Assembly (NCBI GenBank): GCA_958450365.1
Contig: CAUEEP010000916.1
Location: 1 to 64,000 of the forward strand
Length of the DNA stretch: 64,000 bases
Source: Mesorhabditis belari
Taxonomy: Eukaryota > Nematoda > Chromadorea > Rhabditida > Rhabditidae
Reading direction: 5' to 3'
Below, piece by piece: positions 33,945 to 45,284 of the stretch. Below the pieces are notes generated by a model, which did no database searches, was not told the DNA's origin, and saw only the letters and a program-made list of their open reading frames with translations. Positions within the stretch are counted from its first letter, which is position 1. Each line of letters opens with the position of its first letter. Both the position numbers and the translations under genes were made by a program.

Positions 33945-36900
33945 ATGTCAAACGATCGAGCGGAAAATGGAGAAACGCTTCTAGATGAGTTTAAGAACCC
34001 TCAACTACAGACAACAACAACTAAACGAGTAAAAAGTATCGACGAATTTTTGACTTTGGGAAGGTTGATTTAAATTTGCTGGATTTCGGCCTCAAAATAT
34101 CAAAATATTGCTTTCAGATATTGTGTTTGGTTTCTGTTTTGTGTTGAATTAATGACTTTAACCTCGTTGATCTGCAAGGTTTGTATGGTCTTTATAGGTG
34201 AGTGCAGTAAAAAGTTTAAAGCTTTTTTAAAGCTGCTTATCGGTGAGCTGCTCGGTGCTTATCGGTGAAGCTGCTTATCGGTGAGCGGCTCGGTGCTTAT
34301 CGGTGAAGCTGCTTATCGGTGAAGCTGCTTATTCTCTAGGTGCTACTCCGAATATCGTTTCTTGTGGAAATGTGACTTTTGTTGATCAAACGGAGGCCTG
34401 TGAGAGGTTGCCCATTTTGATTGAGATGACAAGCTGCAAACCGGTGTTTGAGTATCAATTTCTATCGGTGAATGTCGAGGTTTGTGGGAGAACGATTGAG
34501 TCTAGCTAATCAAAGCTTTAAAAAAACTTTATATGATAAGAATTTTTAGTATAATTTAATCTGCAAAGATGCGTATCTTGTGAAGAATTCGATATCGGTT
34601 CAAATGCTCGGAGTGCTAGTGGGAAACTTTGTGTTTGGTCAATTCTCCGATAGTTATGGGAGGAAACTGGTAAACGCCTAAAAGTCCTGAAGAAAAGCGA
34701 GAAAAGTTGTAGACAATTTTCATTTCTTTGATTTGCATCACAGTCACCTCGTTCATCAATGCTTATGCGACCTCGTTTGAAGTGTTTTACTGGCTTCGCA
34801 TTGTAGTCGGCTTCTTTTCTGGTGGACTATCAACGTGAGTGTCACTTTGACTATCAATTAGTATCAATTAGTGAGTTAGTTAGTTATTTTAGCCATAGGT
34901 CACATAGTGACCTATGGCTAAAATTTATTCAATTCTTAAGTAATAAAGAAGTGAAAGAATTGACAAGAAAAAGTCGATTTTTGAGGAGAGGGGAACCTCT
35001 TTGAGGAGAGGGGAAACCTTTGAACCCTCGACCTCGACCCCCGACTTTTTGCTTTCCGGGCAATTGCTCTAACCACTGAGCTATCCGGCACCTATCCAGT
35101 AGATTCTTTCAAAATCCTTTGAATTTACCAGACATTGATCCCAATGACAGATCAAGCTCCTTTGCTCATTTGCTTCCTCTTTCCTACAGAATGATTCCGT
35201 TTCCTCCCCATCCTTTATATCCCTTCTAAAAATCATAACTACAAAGATCAAAAACTTGAAACAACTTAACAAAAGTGTCAATCTCAAACAAGCAAAATTA
35301 GGATTTAAAACTTTCGTCTCTTAGCCTTCACTCTCGGGTTTATTCTCTTCAAAATTTCGATCGGTTCTTTTATTTTCGCAAAAAACGTAAATTGAGATTG
35401 TTGGTTCAAATCTTTTTTTGTTTTTGCCTGAAAGTTTTCTGTTTTTGAAAACAATATATTAATAGAATAAATAAATCCAATTTACATTGGTTTTAACTTT
35501 TAAAAAGAGCACTTAAAAGGACGATTTTTCCAAAATTCCATCAAAACCTAACTATTTTCAGTTGATTCATTAGTTTTTGATTTGAAAGGAGCTTGGTCTG
35601 TCATTGGGATCAATTTCTGGTAAATCCAAAGGATTTAGAAAGAAACTACTGGATAGGTACCGGATAGCTCAGTGGTTAGAGCAGTGGTTAGAGCTCAGTG
35701 TTTAGAGCAATCGCCCGGAAAGCAAAAGGTCCGGGTCGAGGTCGAGGGTATCGATTATCAATCACAATATAAACTTTCCAGTTTGTAAGGGTAAGATCTT
35801 TTACATTAGACACGGAAGAAAACAGAAACAAACCGGATTTTTTTTTTCAAGAAGAAAACAGGGTAGGGTTTGAAGTGAGGTTTGAAGGCAACAAACCCAC
35901 CGGTCGAAGATATGTTTTACAGAGCGATTGGCGTGTACACAATGGAAAATGTTCCAACGAGGCACCGAATGTGGGTGACGACAGTGATCTCGTGGTCACC
36001 GAACTATATTTTCTTCCCGGTGATCGCTTATTATTGCCACGATTGGAGGACACTGCTAAAAGCGAATGCTCTACTTTCTTTCTCTCGATGATTTGTATTT
36101 GGTAAGCTAGCAATTCGAAGCAACATAGTGTCTTTTTCAGCTTTCTTTTCGAATCACCGTTATGGTTGGTTCAAAAAGATCGATTTGAGGCAGCAAGACG
36201 AGTTTTTTCAAAAATTCAACGGATCGACGGACGTTCAGAAGATAAACTCGGATGGCAGGAATTGGAAGAGGCACTCGAATATCGCCAACAGGTTACTTTT
36301 GAGAATATTTAATCTCCATTTATTAAAACATCTTCTTAAACTACAATCGGCTGACAAGCTGTGATTTCACTTGTTGTTGCAATTATTGTTGTGGTGGCAA
36401 CAACTATTGCAGAAAACGTTTGATTTGAAGCAGCTGCACCTTTCATTGAAAGCAGCTGCACCTTTCATTTGAAGCAGCTGCACTTTTCATTTGAAGCAGC
36501 TGCACCTTTCATTTGAAGCAGCTCCACCTTTCATTTGAAGCAGCTGCACCTTTCATTTGAAGCAGCTGCACCTTTCATTTGAAGCAGCTGCACCTTTCAT
36601 TTGAAGCAGCTGCACCTTTCATTTGAAGCAGCTGCACCTTTCATTTGAAGCAGCTCCACCTTTCATTTGAAGCAGCTGCACCTTTCATTTGAAGCAGCTG
36701 CACCTTTCATTTGAAGCAGCTCCACCTTTCATTTGAAGCAGCTGCACCTTTCATTTGAAGCAGCTGCACCTTTCATTTGAAGCAGCTGCACCTTTCATTT
36801 GAAGCAGCTGCACCTTTCATTTGAAGCAGCTCCACCTTTCATTTGAAGCAGCTGCACCTTTCATTCCCAAATCCATTTGTGCAGTTGCAATGCTTGTGCC

Positions 36901-39900
36901 CTAAAAGTAAAGAACAGAAAATTTCGTATTGAAAAATGAGTAGAATAAACGAAAGTTTACATTGCGAGCTTGTCAATGATTGTCATGATTGTCAATGATC
37001 AATCAATGATTCGGCACCAATAGCTGATCGAAACGATATTTCATTTCATGGCACTTCTTCAACTGCCAAAAAGTTGCCGACAAAATTTAGAAAAATTTAA
37101 TTACAGACATTTGAAAAGCTGTAACGATAAAAACGGTAGATCAACACGTAATTTGAATAACCCGATCCGGATAGAATCCAGACTAGATATACTAGATATA
37201 CTAAATAGAAAGAATATACTAGATAAAATACTAGATCTGGGATCGGATCGGATCGGGCCCGATCCGGATAGAATCCAGACGACTAAAACAACCTCCAGAT
37301 CCAATTCAATTCAGCCGAAAAGGCTTGAAACCTCTTCAGCAAGCCGAGAAAATTCAAACTTTTTCGGCTACGACAAATAGATGGAGTCCGGTGTTCCCTT
37401 AACAGGATCGCTTCCAACCCGGTTCACCAGATCTATAAAATCCGGAGATCATCTTCTAAGACGAATTGAATTGAATCTGGAGGTTGTTTTAGTCGTCTAT
37501 CCGGATCGGGTCCGATCCGATCCCAGATCTAGTATGTTATCTAGTATTTTATCTAGTATATTCTTTCTATTTAGTATGTCTAGTATGTCATTTTCTTACT
37601 AAGTCAGTTATAGATTACCAAGTACTCGGGAGTTTTGTCTTTTCTTTCAGATTGCTGAGACTCGACCGAAAAAAGCAGAGAAAATACACGTACTATCACA
37701 TCTTGTGCACCTGGAAGATGCTGTCCTGGACGAGCACTTTGGCTTTTGGAATGTGAGTTCTTGTTTCTAGAAAAGATAAAATCTTTCTAAAGTATTCTGC
37801 CAACTAGAAACTTCAGTTTATTTTGAAGAGTTCGGAGTTCAACGAACGAACTATGAGTCCCTAAGAGAGCGGAGAAATCGAAATGTTTTTGATGCTAAAC
37901 GATTTGAGAGCTTTTGCATAGCTTTTGAGTATACACTACTGGACAATGAAATATCATATTTGAAAACCGATCGTCACTTTCGCGCGTCTGTAACTTCCTT
38001 GTCTTTACCGTATTTCTAGATATTAATATTACCATTGTGTAGCCCTTGAAAAGAGCTTTCAGAAAATGTATAACACTAATAGTTTAAGCTCAAAGACAAG
38101 GGAGTTAAAGACGCGCGAAAGTGACGATCTTTTTCAAATATCATATTTCATTGTCCAGTACTGTAGCTTTTGCATCTTAAACAATAACTTGGTACTATTA
38201 ATTGCTATAACATTTAGGCAAGCAATCTTTCACATATTTAATCCAGCTTTTCTATTTATTTCTTTTGGTCTATGTGCCAGATTTTGAAAGTTAACAGATG
38301 CCATTCCGAGGAAATGTATAGATGAGTAAAATTAAGTAGAAAAGTACAAATTTAGCATACCACCTTCCTCGACACCTAATCAACCAACCAATCTCCCAAA
38401 ATCTGCCCAATCTTTTTGGACAACCTTATTCAGTAGGGTGACTAACAGAAAGGCGCATAAATTCTTAAATGTTTTGTCTGATTTGGATTTTAATCACCAC
38501 CAAAAGAGAAACGCATCTTCTATCGAGAGAGAAAGAGGCGTCAATCCCTGGTCACTGACGACGAAGCTATCGTTCAATGAATTCCCTCTTTTCTTGTTTA
38601 TTTAGAAAAAGCAGTATAAAAAAGGATAAAGGACTACAGAATACGGCTTGACATTTGAAAAACTTTACAATTTACCGCAATTAATGCTCGATGGGTAAAA
38701 TTAAGTCGAAAAGTACAAATTTAACATACGAACCACCTTCCTCGACACCTAATCAACCAACCAATCTCCCAAAATCTGCCCAATCTTTTTGGACAACCTT
38801 ATTCAGTAGGGTGACAAACAGAAAGGCGCATAAATTCTTAAATGTTTTGTCTCATTTGGATTTTAATCACCACGGACTGAGTGATTTGGATTGTGTTTCG
38901 TAAATTTTCATTAGACGTAAACTTTCTGATTTCAATTTTTAACCAAAATTTTTGTTATTTTGATTTTACGTGATTTTTACGGCATATAGACGAACTGGAG
39001 AACGAAAAAGTAAAATGGATTTCATTTCAAGCGCTTCCCCACCCCCGCAAAATACACAGAGATCTTAAAAATTAGGTATAAAGTGCTCATTAAAGGGTCT
39101 ATAAGTTCTCGTTAATGTTACCAATTTTACCAATTAAGTCGAAAAGTACAAATTTAACATACGAACCACCTTTCTCAAAACCTAATTAACCAACCAATCT
39201 ACCAAAATCTGCCCAATCTTTTTGGACAACCTTATTCAGTAGGGTGACTAACAGAAAGGCGCATAAATTCTTAAATGTTGTGTCTGATTTGGATTTTAAT
39301 TCTTAGATCTTAAAAATTAAGTATAATTGCTCATTAAAGGGTCTAGAAGTGCTCGTTAATGTTATTCTACTATCTTCGAATCTTTTTATAGATTCATAAA
39401 AACTAAGAAACATTCAAAAGAACAGTAAAAACATGTCATTGTAGCGCTTGAGATTGTTGAATCCAAATCGGAAAAAACATCAGATAAATTAGTCTATTTA
39501 GTGGCGCCACTTCTCTTGTCAACTATGCCCTAATGTTCAACATGGAGAAGCTGAGTGGATCACTTTATTGGAACAATATTTTACTTGGAGTTAGTTTTTT
39601 ATTTAACTTCTTTACTCATATTCGACACTTTTTCGATCATTCGCTGGACGATGAACATTTTTGTGGCTCTTTGGGATTATTTTCGTAAATCGTTTGGCCG
39701 AAAGCACATCAACGCGTTGGCGTTGCTCTTTAATGCCGTATGTCTGGCGTGGATTTGTTTGACTTACTACCAAGGTTTGAGGAAACGCTTTTTGCTTGAT
39801 TTTTTTATCTATTTACAGAGCCGAACAGCAATGGTGGATGGGTTTTAAGAAGTTGCACGATTGCGATCACAGCCATGTGCAGTCAGGTGAGGCGCAACTC

Positions 39901-41665
39901 GTTTAACCCGTTAACAAAATCTGAAATATGTCTAGCTCGAACGTACAGTCGAACCTCGATAGTGAGATATCCAAGGAATCGGCTCTGGAATCTATATTAG
40001 GGATTGCTATCTCAAAATAAACTATAATAGTTAGAAAGATCAGACTTTTGATTGCAGCAATTGCGCTACTTCATTAACTTAATTTGCATCTTAACAGGAA
40101 AAAGTTAATTTATGGGTTAAAAGACGATTACATTTTCTAATACGAAATTCTACTGGCACGACTGTGAGTGTTGTCTTACCCCGTAACTCGATTTCTAATT
40201 AAATCAACTTTCCTAGTGAGCCCGACTTTCAACAAAGAGAGCCTAAGCCTAATCCGAGAACTGGCTGAGATCCAGAAAATGGGGGTTCAGCCCAAACCCA
40301 AATAGACTTAGTGCGAGGCGCTAGCCGCTAGCCTTCGCACTAAGTCCAAGCCTAAGCCTAAGCCCAACCCTAAGCCTAAGCCTAAGCCTAAGTCTAAGCC
40401 TAAGCCTAATAAGCCTAAGCCTAAGCCTAAGCCTAAGCCTAAGCCTAAGTCTAAGCCTAAGTCTAAGCCTAAGTCTAAGCCTAAGTCTAAGCCTAAGTCT
40501 AAGTCTAAGTCTAAGCCTAAGCCTAAGCCTAAGCCTAAGTCTAAGCCTAAGCCTAAGTCTAAGCCTAAGTCTAAGTCTAAGTCTAAGCCTAAGCCTAAGC
40601 CTAAGCCTAAGTCTAAGCCTAAGTCTAAGCCTAAGTCTAAGCCTAAGTCTAAGTCTAAGTCTAAGCCTAAGCCTAAGCCTTTATATCAAATTTTTACCTA
40701 GAAAAATATAAATTATACAAAGTACTAACTTGCATCAGCTTCAATCATTTCTTTTTACATCAATTCTAAAGTGTTAAGGTAAAAAGGAAAAAAATTGGCT
40801 AAGAGAGGAATCGAACCCTTGACCTAACTGATAGATTTATCGACAGCGCCAGCAAAGCAAAGGTCGTCTGCGCTAGATTATCATTATATCAAATGTTTTA
40901 CATTTTGAAAACTGAGCATTTGCATTTGTGTTAAGTGGAAATTTAGCAGTCCGATCATTTCCTGTCTCTTTTAGCTTTATAGCGCCAAATGTATGGCCAC
41001 CAACGAGTTGTACGCGACGGCTGTTCGCAATTTGGCCACAGCAAATCTCTCAATTTGGAGTCGATTTGGGACAATGATTGCACCACAGCTATTTCAATTG
41101 GTTTGTAAAAATCGATGACTAGTTTCTGTTGTATTATAAGTTTCGAAAAGTTAAGTTACAAAGTCGATTACCAAGATTACGATTCAACCATTGAGTTTGA
41201 TTAAGAGCGAAAATGTGCACAAACGATAAACTTCCTATTGCTTTTGTTGCGCTAGTGCGCTTTTGTTCCTATTTGTTCATCGGTCAAGCATTTTGCTAAT
41301 CTATTTCAATGCCGATCTACCTAATATAATAAATCAAGCTTAAACAAATCTAAAACCTTTTTTTTTTGTGTCTGCTAATACGTACTTGTTTAGGGTGATT
41401 CGACTTCTCCGCTTCCTTACATAGTCCTTCTTGTCGTCACCATTATCGATCTGACAGCTTTTCAAGTAAAGCCTTGTTTTCAACAAAGTTAAACTGTTCA
41501 GAAAGTTTGAATAATTGTCAAAATATTGACTTGCAGATTTTCATTCCCGAGACGAAAGGGAAATCTCTCGAAAAGGAGCTCCCACCAAAAGAGAAACGCA
41601 TCTTCTACCGAGAGAGAAAGAGGCGTCAATCCCTGGTCACTGACGACGAAGCTATCGTTCAATGA
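33945..41665 (+). CDS. SLC22-type organic ion transporter (MFS), 14 exons
   Basis: Exons: 33945-34063, 34118-34197, 34340-34479, 34550-34669, 34713-34834, 35923-36101, 36141-36291, 37651-37752, 39502-39589, 39636-39774, 39819-39886, 40975-41100, 41394-41465, 41537-41665; about 543 aa, normal for the family. Start MSNDRAENGETLLDEF follows TTATTTCCAG, a possible trans-splice site. Diagnostic blocks: GATPNIVSCG; Cys-rich first outer loop; GNFVFGQFSDSYGRK (MFS loop 2-3 motif); PTRHRMW; FESPLWLVQKDRFEAARR; LVNYALMFNMEKLSGS; KSFGRKHINALAL; IPETKGKSLE near the C-terminus. Members move organic cations, anions or carnitine across the plasma membrane; substrate is not predictable. Oddities: an extra TC in exon 6 shifts its end; the exon 7/8 junction is off phase; the exon 10 acceptor reads TTTTCGATC where TTTTCAGATC would fit. 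Introns hold five repeat systems. Confidence 0.9.
34205..34332. repeat. Array CTTATCGGTGAAGCTG in intron 2
   Basis: About six irregular units of TTATCGGTGAAGCTGC with CGGTGAGCTGCTCGGTG variants. It fills intron 2 up to the ATTCTCTAG acceptor. Units resemble the exon 2 donor region (TATAGGTGAGTGCAG), so several contain G|GTGAG. Confidence 0.75.
34984..35755. mobile_element. Inverted-repeat element with tRNA-like ends (intron 5)
   Basis: Left end (minus strand): GGATAGCTCAGTGGTTAGAG, then CCCGGAAAGCAAAAAG, then GTCGAGGGTTC: D-arm/A-box and T-arm/B-box of a tRNA-like sequence. The right end repeats it on the plus strand with an internal duplication of the A-box part (AGCAGTGGTTAGAGC). Inside lie inverted arms (GATCAAGCTCC/GGAGCTTGGTC; TTTACCAGACATTGATCCCA). 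It reads as two head-to-head tRNA-derived SINEs or one foldback made from them. Confidence 0.7.
36411..36866. repeat. 22-bp minisatellite in intron 7
   Basis: About 21 copies of GAAGCAGCTGCACCTTTCAT + TT, with a CTGC/CTCC variant recurring at intervals. Nearly homogeneous, so recently expanded. Each unit has a PvuII-type CAGCTG palindrome and an E-box-like CAGCTG. Confidence 0.95.
37150..37600. mobile_element. Foldback element in intron 7
   Basis: The arms share TACTAGATAAAATACTAGAT, GGATCGGATCGG and CCGGATAG...GACGACTAAAACAACCTCCAG, about 130 bp long. The interior (37310-37375) has a second hairpin AGCCGAAAAGGCTTG...TTTTTCGGCT. Confidence 0.7.
37934..38163. mobile_element. Tc1-like MITE, CAGTACTGGACAATG family, full copy
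   Basis: About 230 bp from CACTACTGGACAATGAAATA to the near-inverse CATTGTCCAGTACTG, flanked by TA. The arms share GATCGTCACTTTCGCGCG. Relatives at 57835-58004, 63315-63457 and 63522-63754. Confidence 0.85.
38310..39300. repeat. Duplicated SLC22 gene tail, copies in intron 8
   Basis: 38500-38690 copies the last 80 bases of coding exon 14 plus its 3' flank (CACCAAAAGAGAAACGCATC ... ACAATTTACCGCAATTAATG). It is followed by a 70-codon frame (38691-38903, MGKIKSKSTNLTYEPPSS...) and about 250 bp more. The same run occurs at 41590-42215. A shorter version of the 70-codon block precedes it (38325-38500) and another follows (39130-39300). Confidence 0.85.
40318..40680. repeat. Interstitial telomere-type array (GCCTAA)n
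   Basis: About 58 hexamers of GCCTAA with many GTCTAA variants, in intron 11 of the transporter gene. GCCTAA is the complement of TTAGGC, the telomere unit of nematodes. GTCTAA variants form an ordered higher-order pattern (a block of about 110 bp repeats). It is preceded by a 40-bp palindrome (40291-40340). Confidence 0.9.
40795..40885 (-). mobile_element. tRNA-like (SINE head) fragment
   Basis: The minus strand has GGTCAAGGGTTCGATTCCTC, a B-box/T-arm consensus, with an A-box-like TAGCGCAG upstream. No acceptor stem closes, so it is a tRNA-derived fragment rather than a tRNA gene. Confidence 0.45.
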
Positions 41666-42590
41666 ATTCTCTATTTTCTTGTTTATTTAGAAAAAGCAGT
41701 ATAAAAAAGGATAAAGGACTACAGAATACGGCTTGACATTTGAAAAACTTTACAATTTACCGCAATTAATGCTCGATGGGTAAAATTAAGTCGAAAAGTA
41801 CAAATTTAACATACGAACCACCTTCCTCGACACCTAATCAACCAACCAATCTCCCAAAATCTGCCCAATCTTTTTGGACAACCTTATTCAGTAGGGTGAC
41901 TAACAGAAAGGCGCATAAATTCTTAAATGTTGTGTCTGATTTGGATTTTAATCACCACGGACTGAGTGATTTGGATTGTGTTTCGTAAATTTTCATTAGA
42001 CGTAAACTTTCTGATTTCAATTTTTAACCAAAATTTTTGTTATTTTGATTTTACGTGATTTTTACGGCATATAGACGAACTGGAGAACGAAAAAGTAAAA
42101 TGGATTTCATTTCAAGCGCTTCCCTACCCCCGCAAAATACTCAGAGATCTTAAAAATTAGGTATAAAGTGCTCATTAAAGGGTCTATAAGTTCTCGTTAA
42201 TGTTACCAATTTTACCAATTAAGTCGAAAAGTACAAATTTAACATACGAACCACCCTTCTCAAAACCTAATTAACCAACCAATCTACCAAAATCTGCCCA
42301 ATCTTTTTGGACAACCTTATTCAGTAGCGTGACTAACAGAAAGGCGCATAAATTCTTAAATGTTGTGTCTGATTTTGGTTTTAATCATCACCAAATGAGA
42401 AACGCATCTTCTATCGAGAGAGAAAGAGGCGCCAATCCCTGGTCACTGACGACGAAGCTATCGTTCAATGAATTCTCTATTTTCCTTGTTTATTTAGAAA
42501 AAGCAGTATAAAAAGGGATAAAGGACTACGGAATACGGCTTGACATTTGAAAAACTATACAATTCACCGCAATTAATGCTCGTATTCGTA
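41590..42590. repeat. Gene tail plus 70-codon block, parental and second copy
   Basis: Begins in transporter exon 14 and continues through the frame 41776-41988 (MGKIKSKSTNLTYEPP...), nearly identical to 38691-38903. At 42390-42590 the exon 14 tail appears a third time with substitutions. The 70-residue frame is conserved between copies but may be 3' UTR sequence. Confidence 0.8.
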
Positions 42591-42789
42591 ATAAATGAGC
42601 GCTCGATCAATTGAGCACTAAAAATTGAGTTGGTGCGTATGAAATTCCCCGAATTTTTGTCAAGTTCCATTTTCTTCTTTTGCCATGCACGATTTTGAGC
42701 TTTCATGTCGAACCGAAATGATTCGATTTAGTCCAGCAAGTAGAATTTTAATAGAATTCTTGGGATAGAATTTTCAACTAGAAGTAGTC

Positions 42790-43262
42790 ACCTCCCACAC
42801 CTACCTCGGAAGAAGCATCAACATTGAGGGATACCTAAGACCAGAAGTCGGCAGAAGAAGACGAGCGGCCTGGACAGCACTAGGGAGCATCAAAGAAGTC
42901 ACAAAGATCCTCAAGAGTCACCAGAGGACTCGGGCACACCTCTTCGACAGCACCGTCCTCCCGCCACTCTGCTACGGGACAGAGACCTGGGCCACAGACC
43001 ACCGAACGAGCTCTGAGAACGACACATCGAGCCCTCGAAAGGAACCTAAGCCCAATAGGAAGACGCAGCTCGACCAAGACCTAAGAAATACGGATATGCG
43101 CCAGCTCTCGGGACTCAGAGATCCAGTGGAAGTGATTGAGAGAAAAAGGCTCAGATGGGCCGGTCACGTGGCCAGAAGAACAGACGACAGATGGACGATA
43201 CGGGTCGCAGAGTGGCTACCACGAGACCAGAAGAGGCCCATCGGAAGACCAGCAAGGATTTA
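42790..43262 (+). pseudogene. Non-LTR retrotransposon reverse transcriptase, C-terminal fragment
   Basis: Readable blocks: VTSHTYLGRSINIEGYLRPE, VGRRRRAAWTALGSIKEVT, RAHLFDSTVLPPLCYGTETW, then after frame shifts RQLSGLRDPVEVIERKRLRW, AGHVARRTDDRWTIRVAEW and LPRDQKRPIGRPARI. This is the post-RT thumb and C-terminal region seen in RTE/R4-like endonuclease-reverse transcriptases. GC is clearly higher than the surroundings. The 5' part is absent and the frame is broken near 43010-43090: a dead, 5'-truncated insertion. Confidence 0.85.
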
Positions 43263-43344
43263 CAATTTTTTTGATTTTAATGACCCTAAATTTATTAAAA
43301 TCTACCAACAAAGATCACTCTTATCAACAAACTATCAGTAGTTA

Positions 43345-43898
43345 GACTTAAAAAACGTGGTTGCCGTTGTATGGATTATATTTTTTAGATAATAACGATC
43401 ATGATAACGAGCTTATCCTCTTGCTTAACCTCTCAATAATAGATTTAGGTTTGAAAAACCGAAAACTTTGACCTGAATTCGATTAACCAGTAGCTTGATA
43501 TTAAGAGTTTGCCTAAATTAATGCAAAAAAAACAAATCAGATCGATATTTTTACACTTTAAACAAAGAAATTTCGACACAAACATCCATGTTTTGACTGA
43601 GCACAAACATCACAAACCATATTTATTTCTATTTTCATCTTATAGACTCCTATTCAAGGTAGGCGAGAGAGAAAATAGCAATATGCATAGTCTTTTTGAT
43701 GTAGATACAGCTTTCATCAGAAAAAAGAATGAATGGGCGTAAATATTGTGAAGTCTACAGCCAGACATTGAATATTTGATATTAAATATCAATGAAAATA
43801 TCTGAAAAAGTCGAAAAGCGTAAATAAAAATTTGTTTTGCAACTTAGTCTCTATATAAGCCAATTTGATGTGAAAAGTTTTTGAAAATTTCCCGAAAA
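43345..43898. other. Upstream region of the TIL gene
   Basis: No gene seen. AT-rich with no clear promoter motif. Confidence 0.35.
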
Positions 43899-45034
43899 AT
43901 GAACCAAAAGGTTGGTGTTTCATTTTTGCCTGTGCTTTTTATGCACTATTTTAGGTAGTCTGTCTTCTTTTTGTCTTGATCAGCGCCTACACAGTCATTG
44001 GTAATTTTGTTGATTTTCATTGGTAACGTCGAACAAATGATGATGCTTTTTGTATATAAGGCTAGGGTTAGTGACTGGTACGATACTAGACACGAGCGCC
44101 AGTTCCGCTCGGCTTTGTTTGTCACCGGTTCCGAGTTATTTCGATGAAATTGACTCTACATTGCTTTTAATCGACGCTATGCCTAGCTATTACTTATCTA
44201 TTACTTTTTAGCTACTACTAATCCATTTAGCTATTACAAATCGTTTTAGATATTACTAATCCTTTTAGCCATTACTTATCCTTTTAGCTATTACTAATCC
44301 GTTTAGCTATTACTAATTCTTTTAGCTATTACTAATTCTTTTAGCTATTACTAATCCGTTTAGCTATTACTTATCCTTTTAGCTATTACCGATCCCCCAT
44401 TTCAAACCACAAAGTTTACAAAGTAGGGTCTTGTCTTAATGCCCACACAACAGTATTAGATAACATTAAAAAAAATGTTAAACTATATAGGTAAATTCCT
44501 CTTTGAACCAGGAGAGTCGTGGGTAACCGTACTTGATACAATAGGGTTGTAACTGGTCAGTACCCATTTTTCACCTTAAATGTGCAACGAAAAAAGTTTA
44601 AACGATTAAAACGGATAATTCAGTCCTCAACTTTCATCAATGATTCAGCTCAAATCGGTGGAACGATCACCGCATCGAGCAATTGTGCAAATGTTCGGTG
44701 TGGGGCCAACGAGATCTGCAATTCGTGCGGTCAAGCATGTGAACAACGTTGTGGACAGGGACCAATTGTAAGTTAGTGCCGTATTTTGCTTATTGTTTAT
44801 AAAATAATAACAATAAAAATAATAATCCTTGAATTGCAGGCTTGCTCACCGCTTTGTCTCATGGTGCCCCGTGGTGTGTGCCAGTGTGCTGTCGGTTTCT
44901 ATAGAAATGCTCAAGGAGCTTGTGTTCTCAGCAGTCAATGTCGAAGATCAAACAAAAAAAATAACGGTAATTTCAATTTCAGTAATTTTACCAAACGGAA
45001 CTGCTATATGGATCTCTTGGAATTGATCTTTTGA
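43899..45034 (+). CDS. Secreted TIL-domain cysteine-rich protein, four exons
   Basis: Exons 43899-43910 (MNQK), 43955-44000, 44671-44789 region (acceptor GATTCAG, donor ATT|GTAAGT at 44769) and 44840-45034. All phases fit. Signal peptide: MNQKVVCLLFVLISAYTVIA, cleaved before QIGG. The mature part has the TIL pattern: CGANEICNSCGQACEQRC, then ACSPLCLMVPRGVCQC, AVGFYRNAQGACVLSSQC. Twelve Cys are present, against ten in a canonical TIL domain; SSNC and EIC form the likely extra pair. TIL domains mostly inhibit serine proteases by presenting a loop between central cysteines; some are structural modules. A short polar tail (RRSNKKNNGNF...) may be read-through if GGTAATTTC is a donor. Intron 2 holds an 18-bp array. 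Confidence 0.85.
44165..44395. repeat. 18-19-bp array in TIL gene intron 2
   Basis: About 12 units of TTTTAGCTATTACTAATCC with decayed early members. TTTTAG in each unit is a potential 3' splice site, but the true acceptor lies about 270 bp downstream. Confidence 0.9.
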
Positions 45035-45284
45035 TTGATTCATGTTTGGCTTTTACTAGTTAGCTGAAAACTAGCTCTTTTATTCCGATTTTTTAAAAAT
45101 CAACACTAATATGCATCAAGCTATCCATTTCATTCTTTAATCCCCTAAAACGGAAAACTGGAAGTACGCTAAGAGGAAATATATGTGTAATGTATGTATA
45201 ACAATTCGGTTCTTAATAGTTTATTGTTTTGAAGCCATTAACTAATCAGCTTCACACACAAACACTTGACTTCTGGCACAGTTG

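Noticed and set aside
35655..35755. Functional tRNA gene
   Set aside because: A-box region is internally duplicated and the anticodon loop lacks T at the position before the anticodon; tRNA-derived repeat.
39945..40205. Tigger/pogo-like element (CAGTCGAACCTCGATAGTGAGA)
   Set aside because: The left end looks like such termini but no convincing inverted right end or transposase was found.
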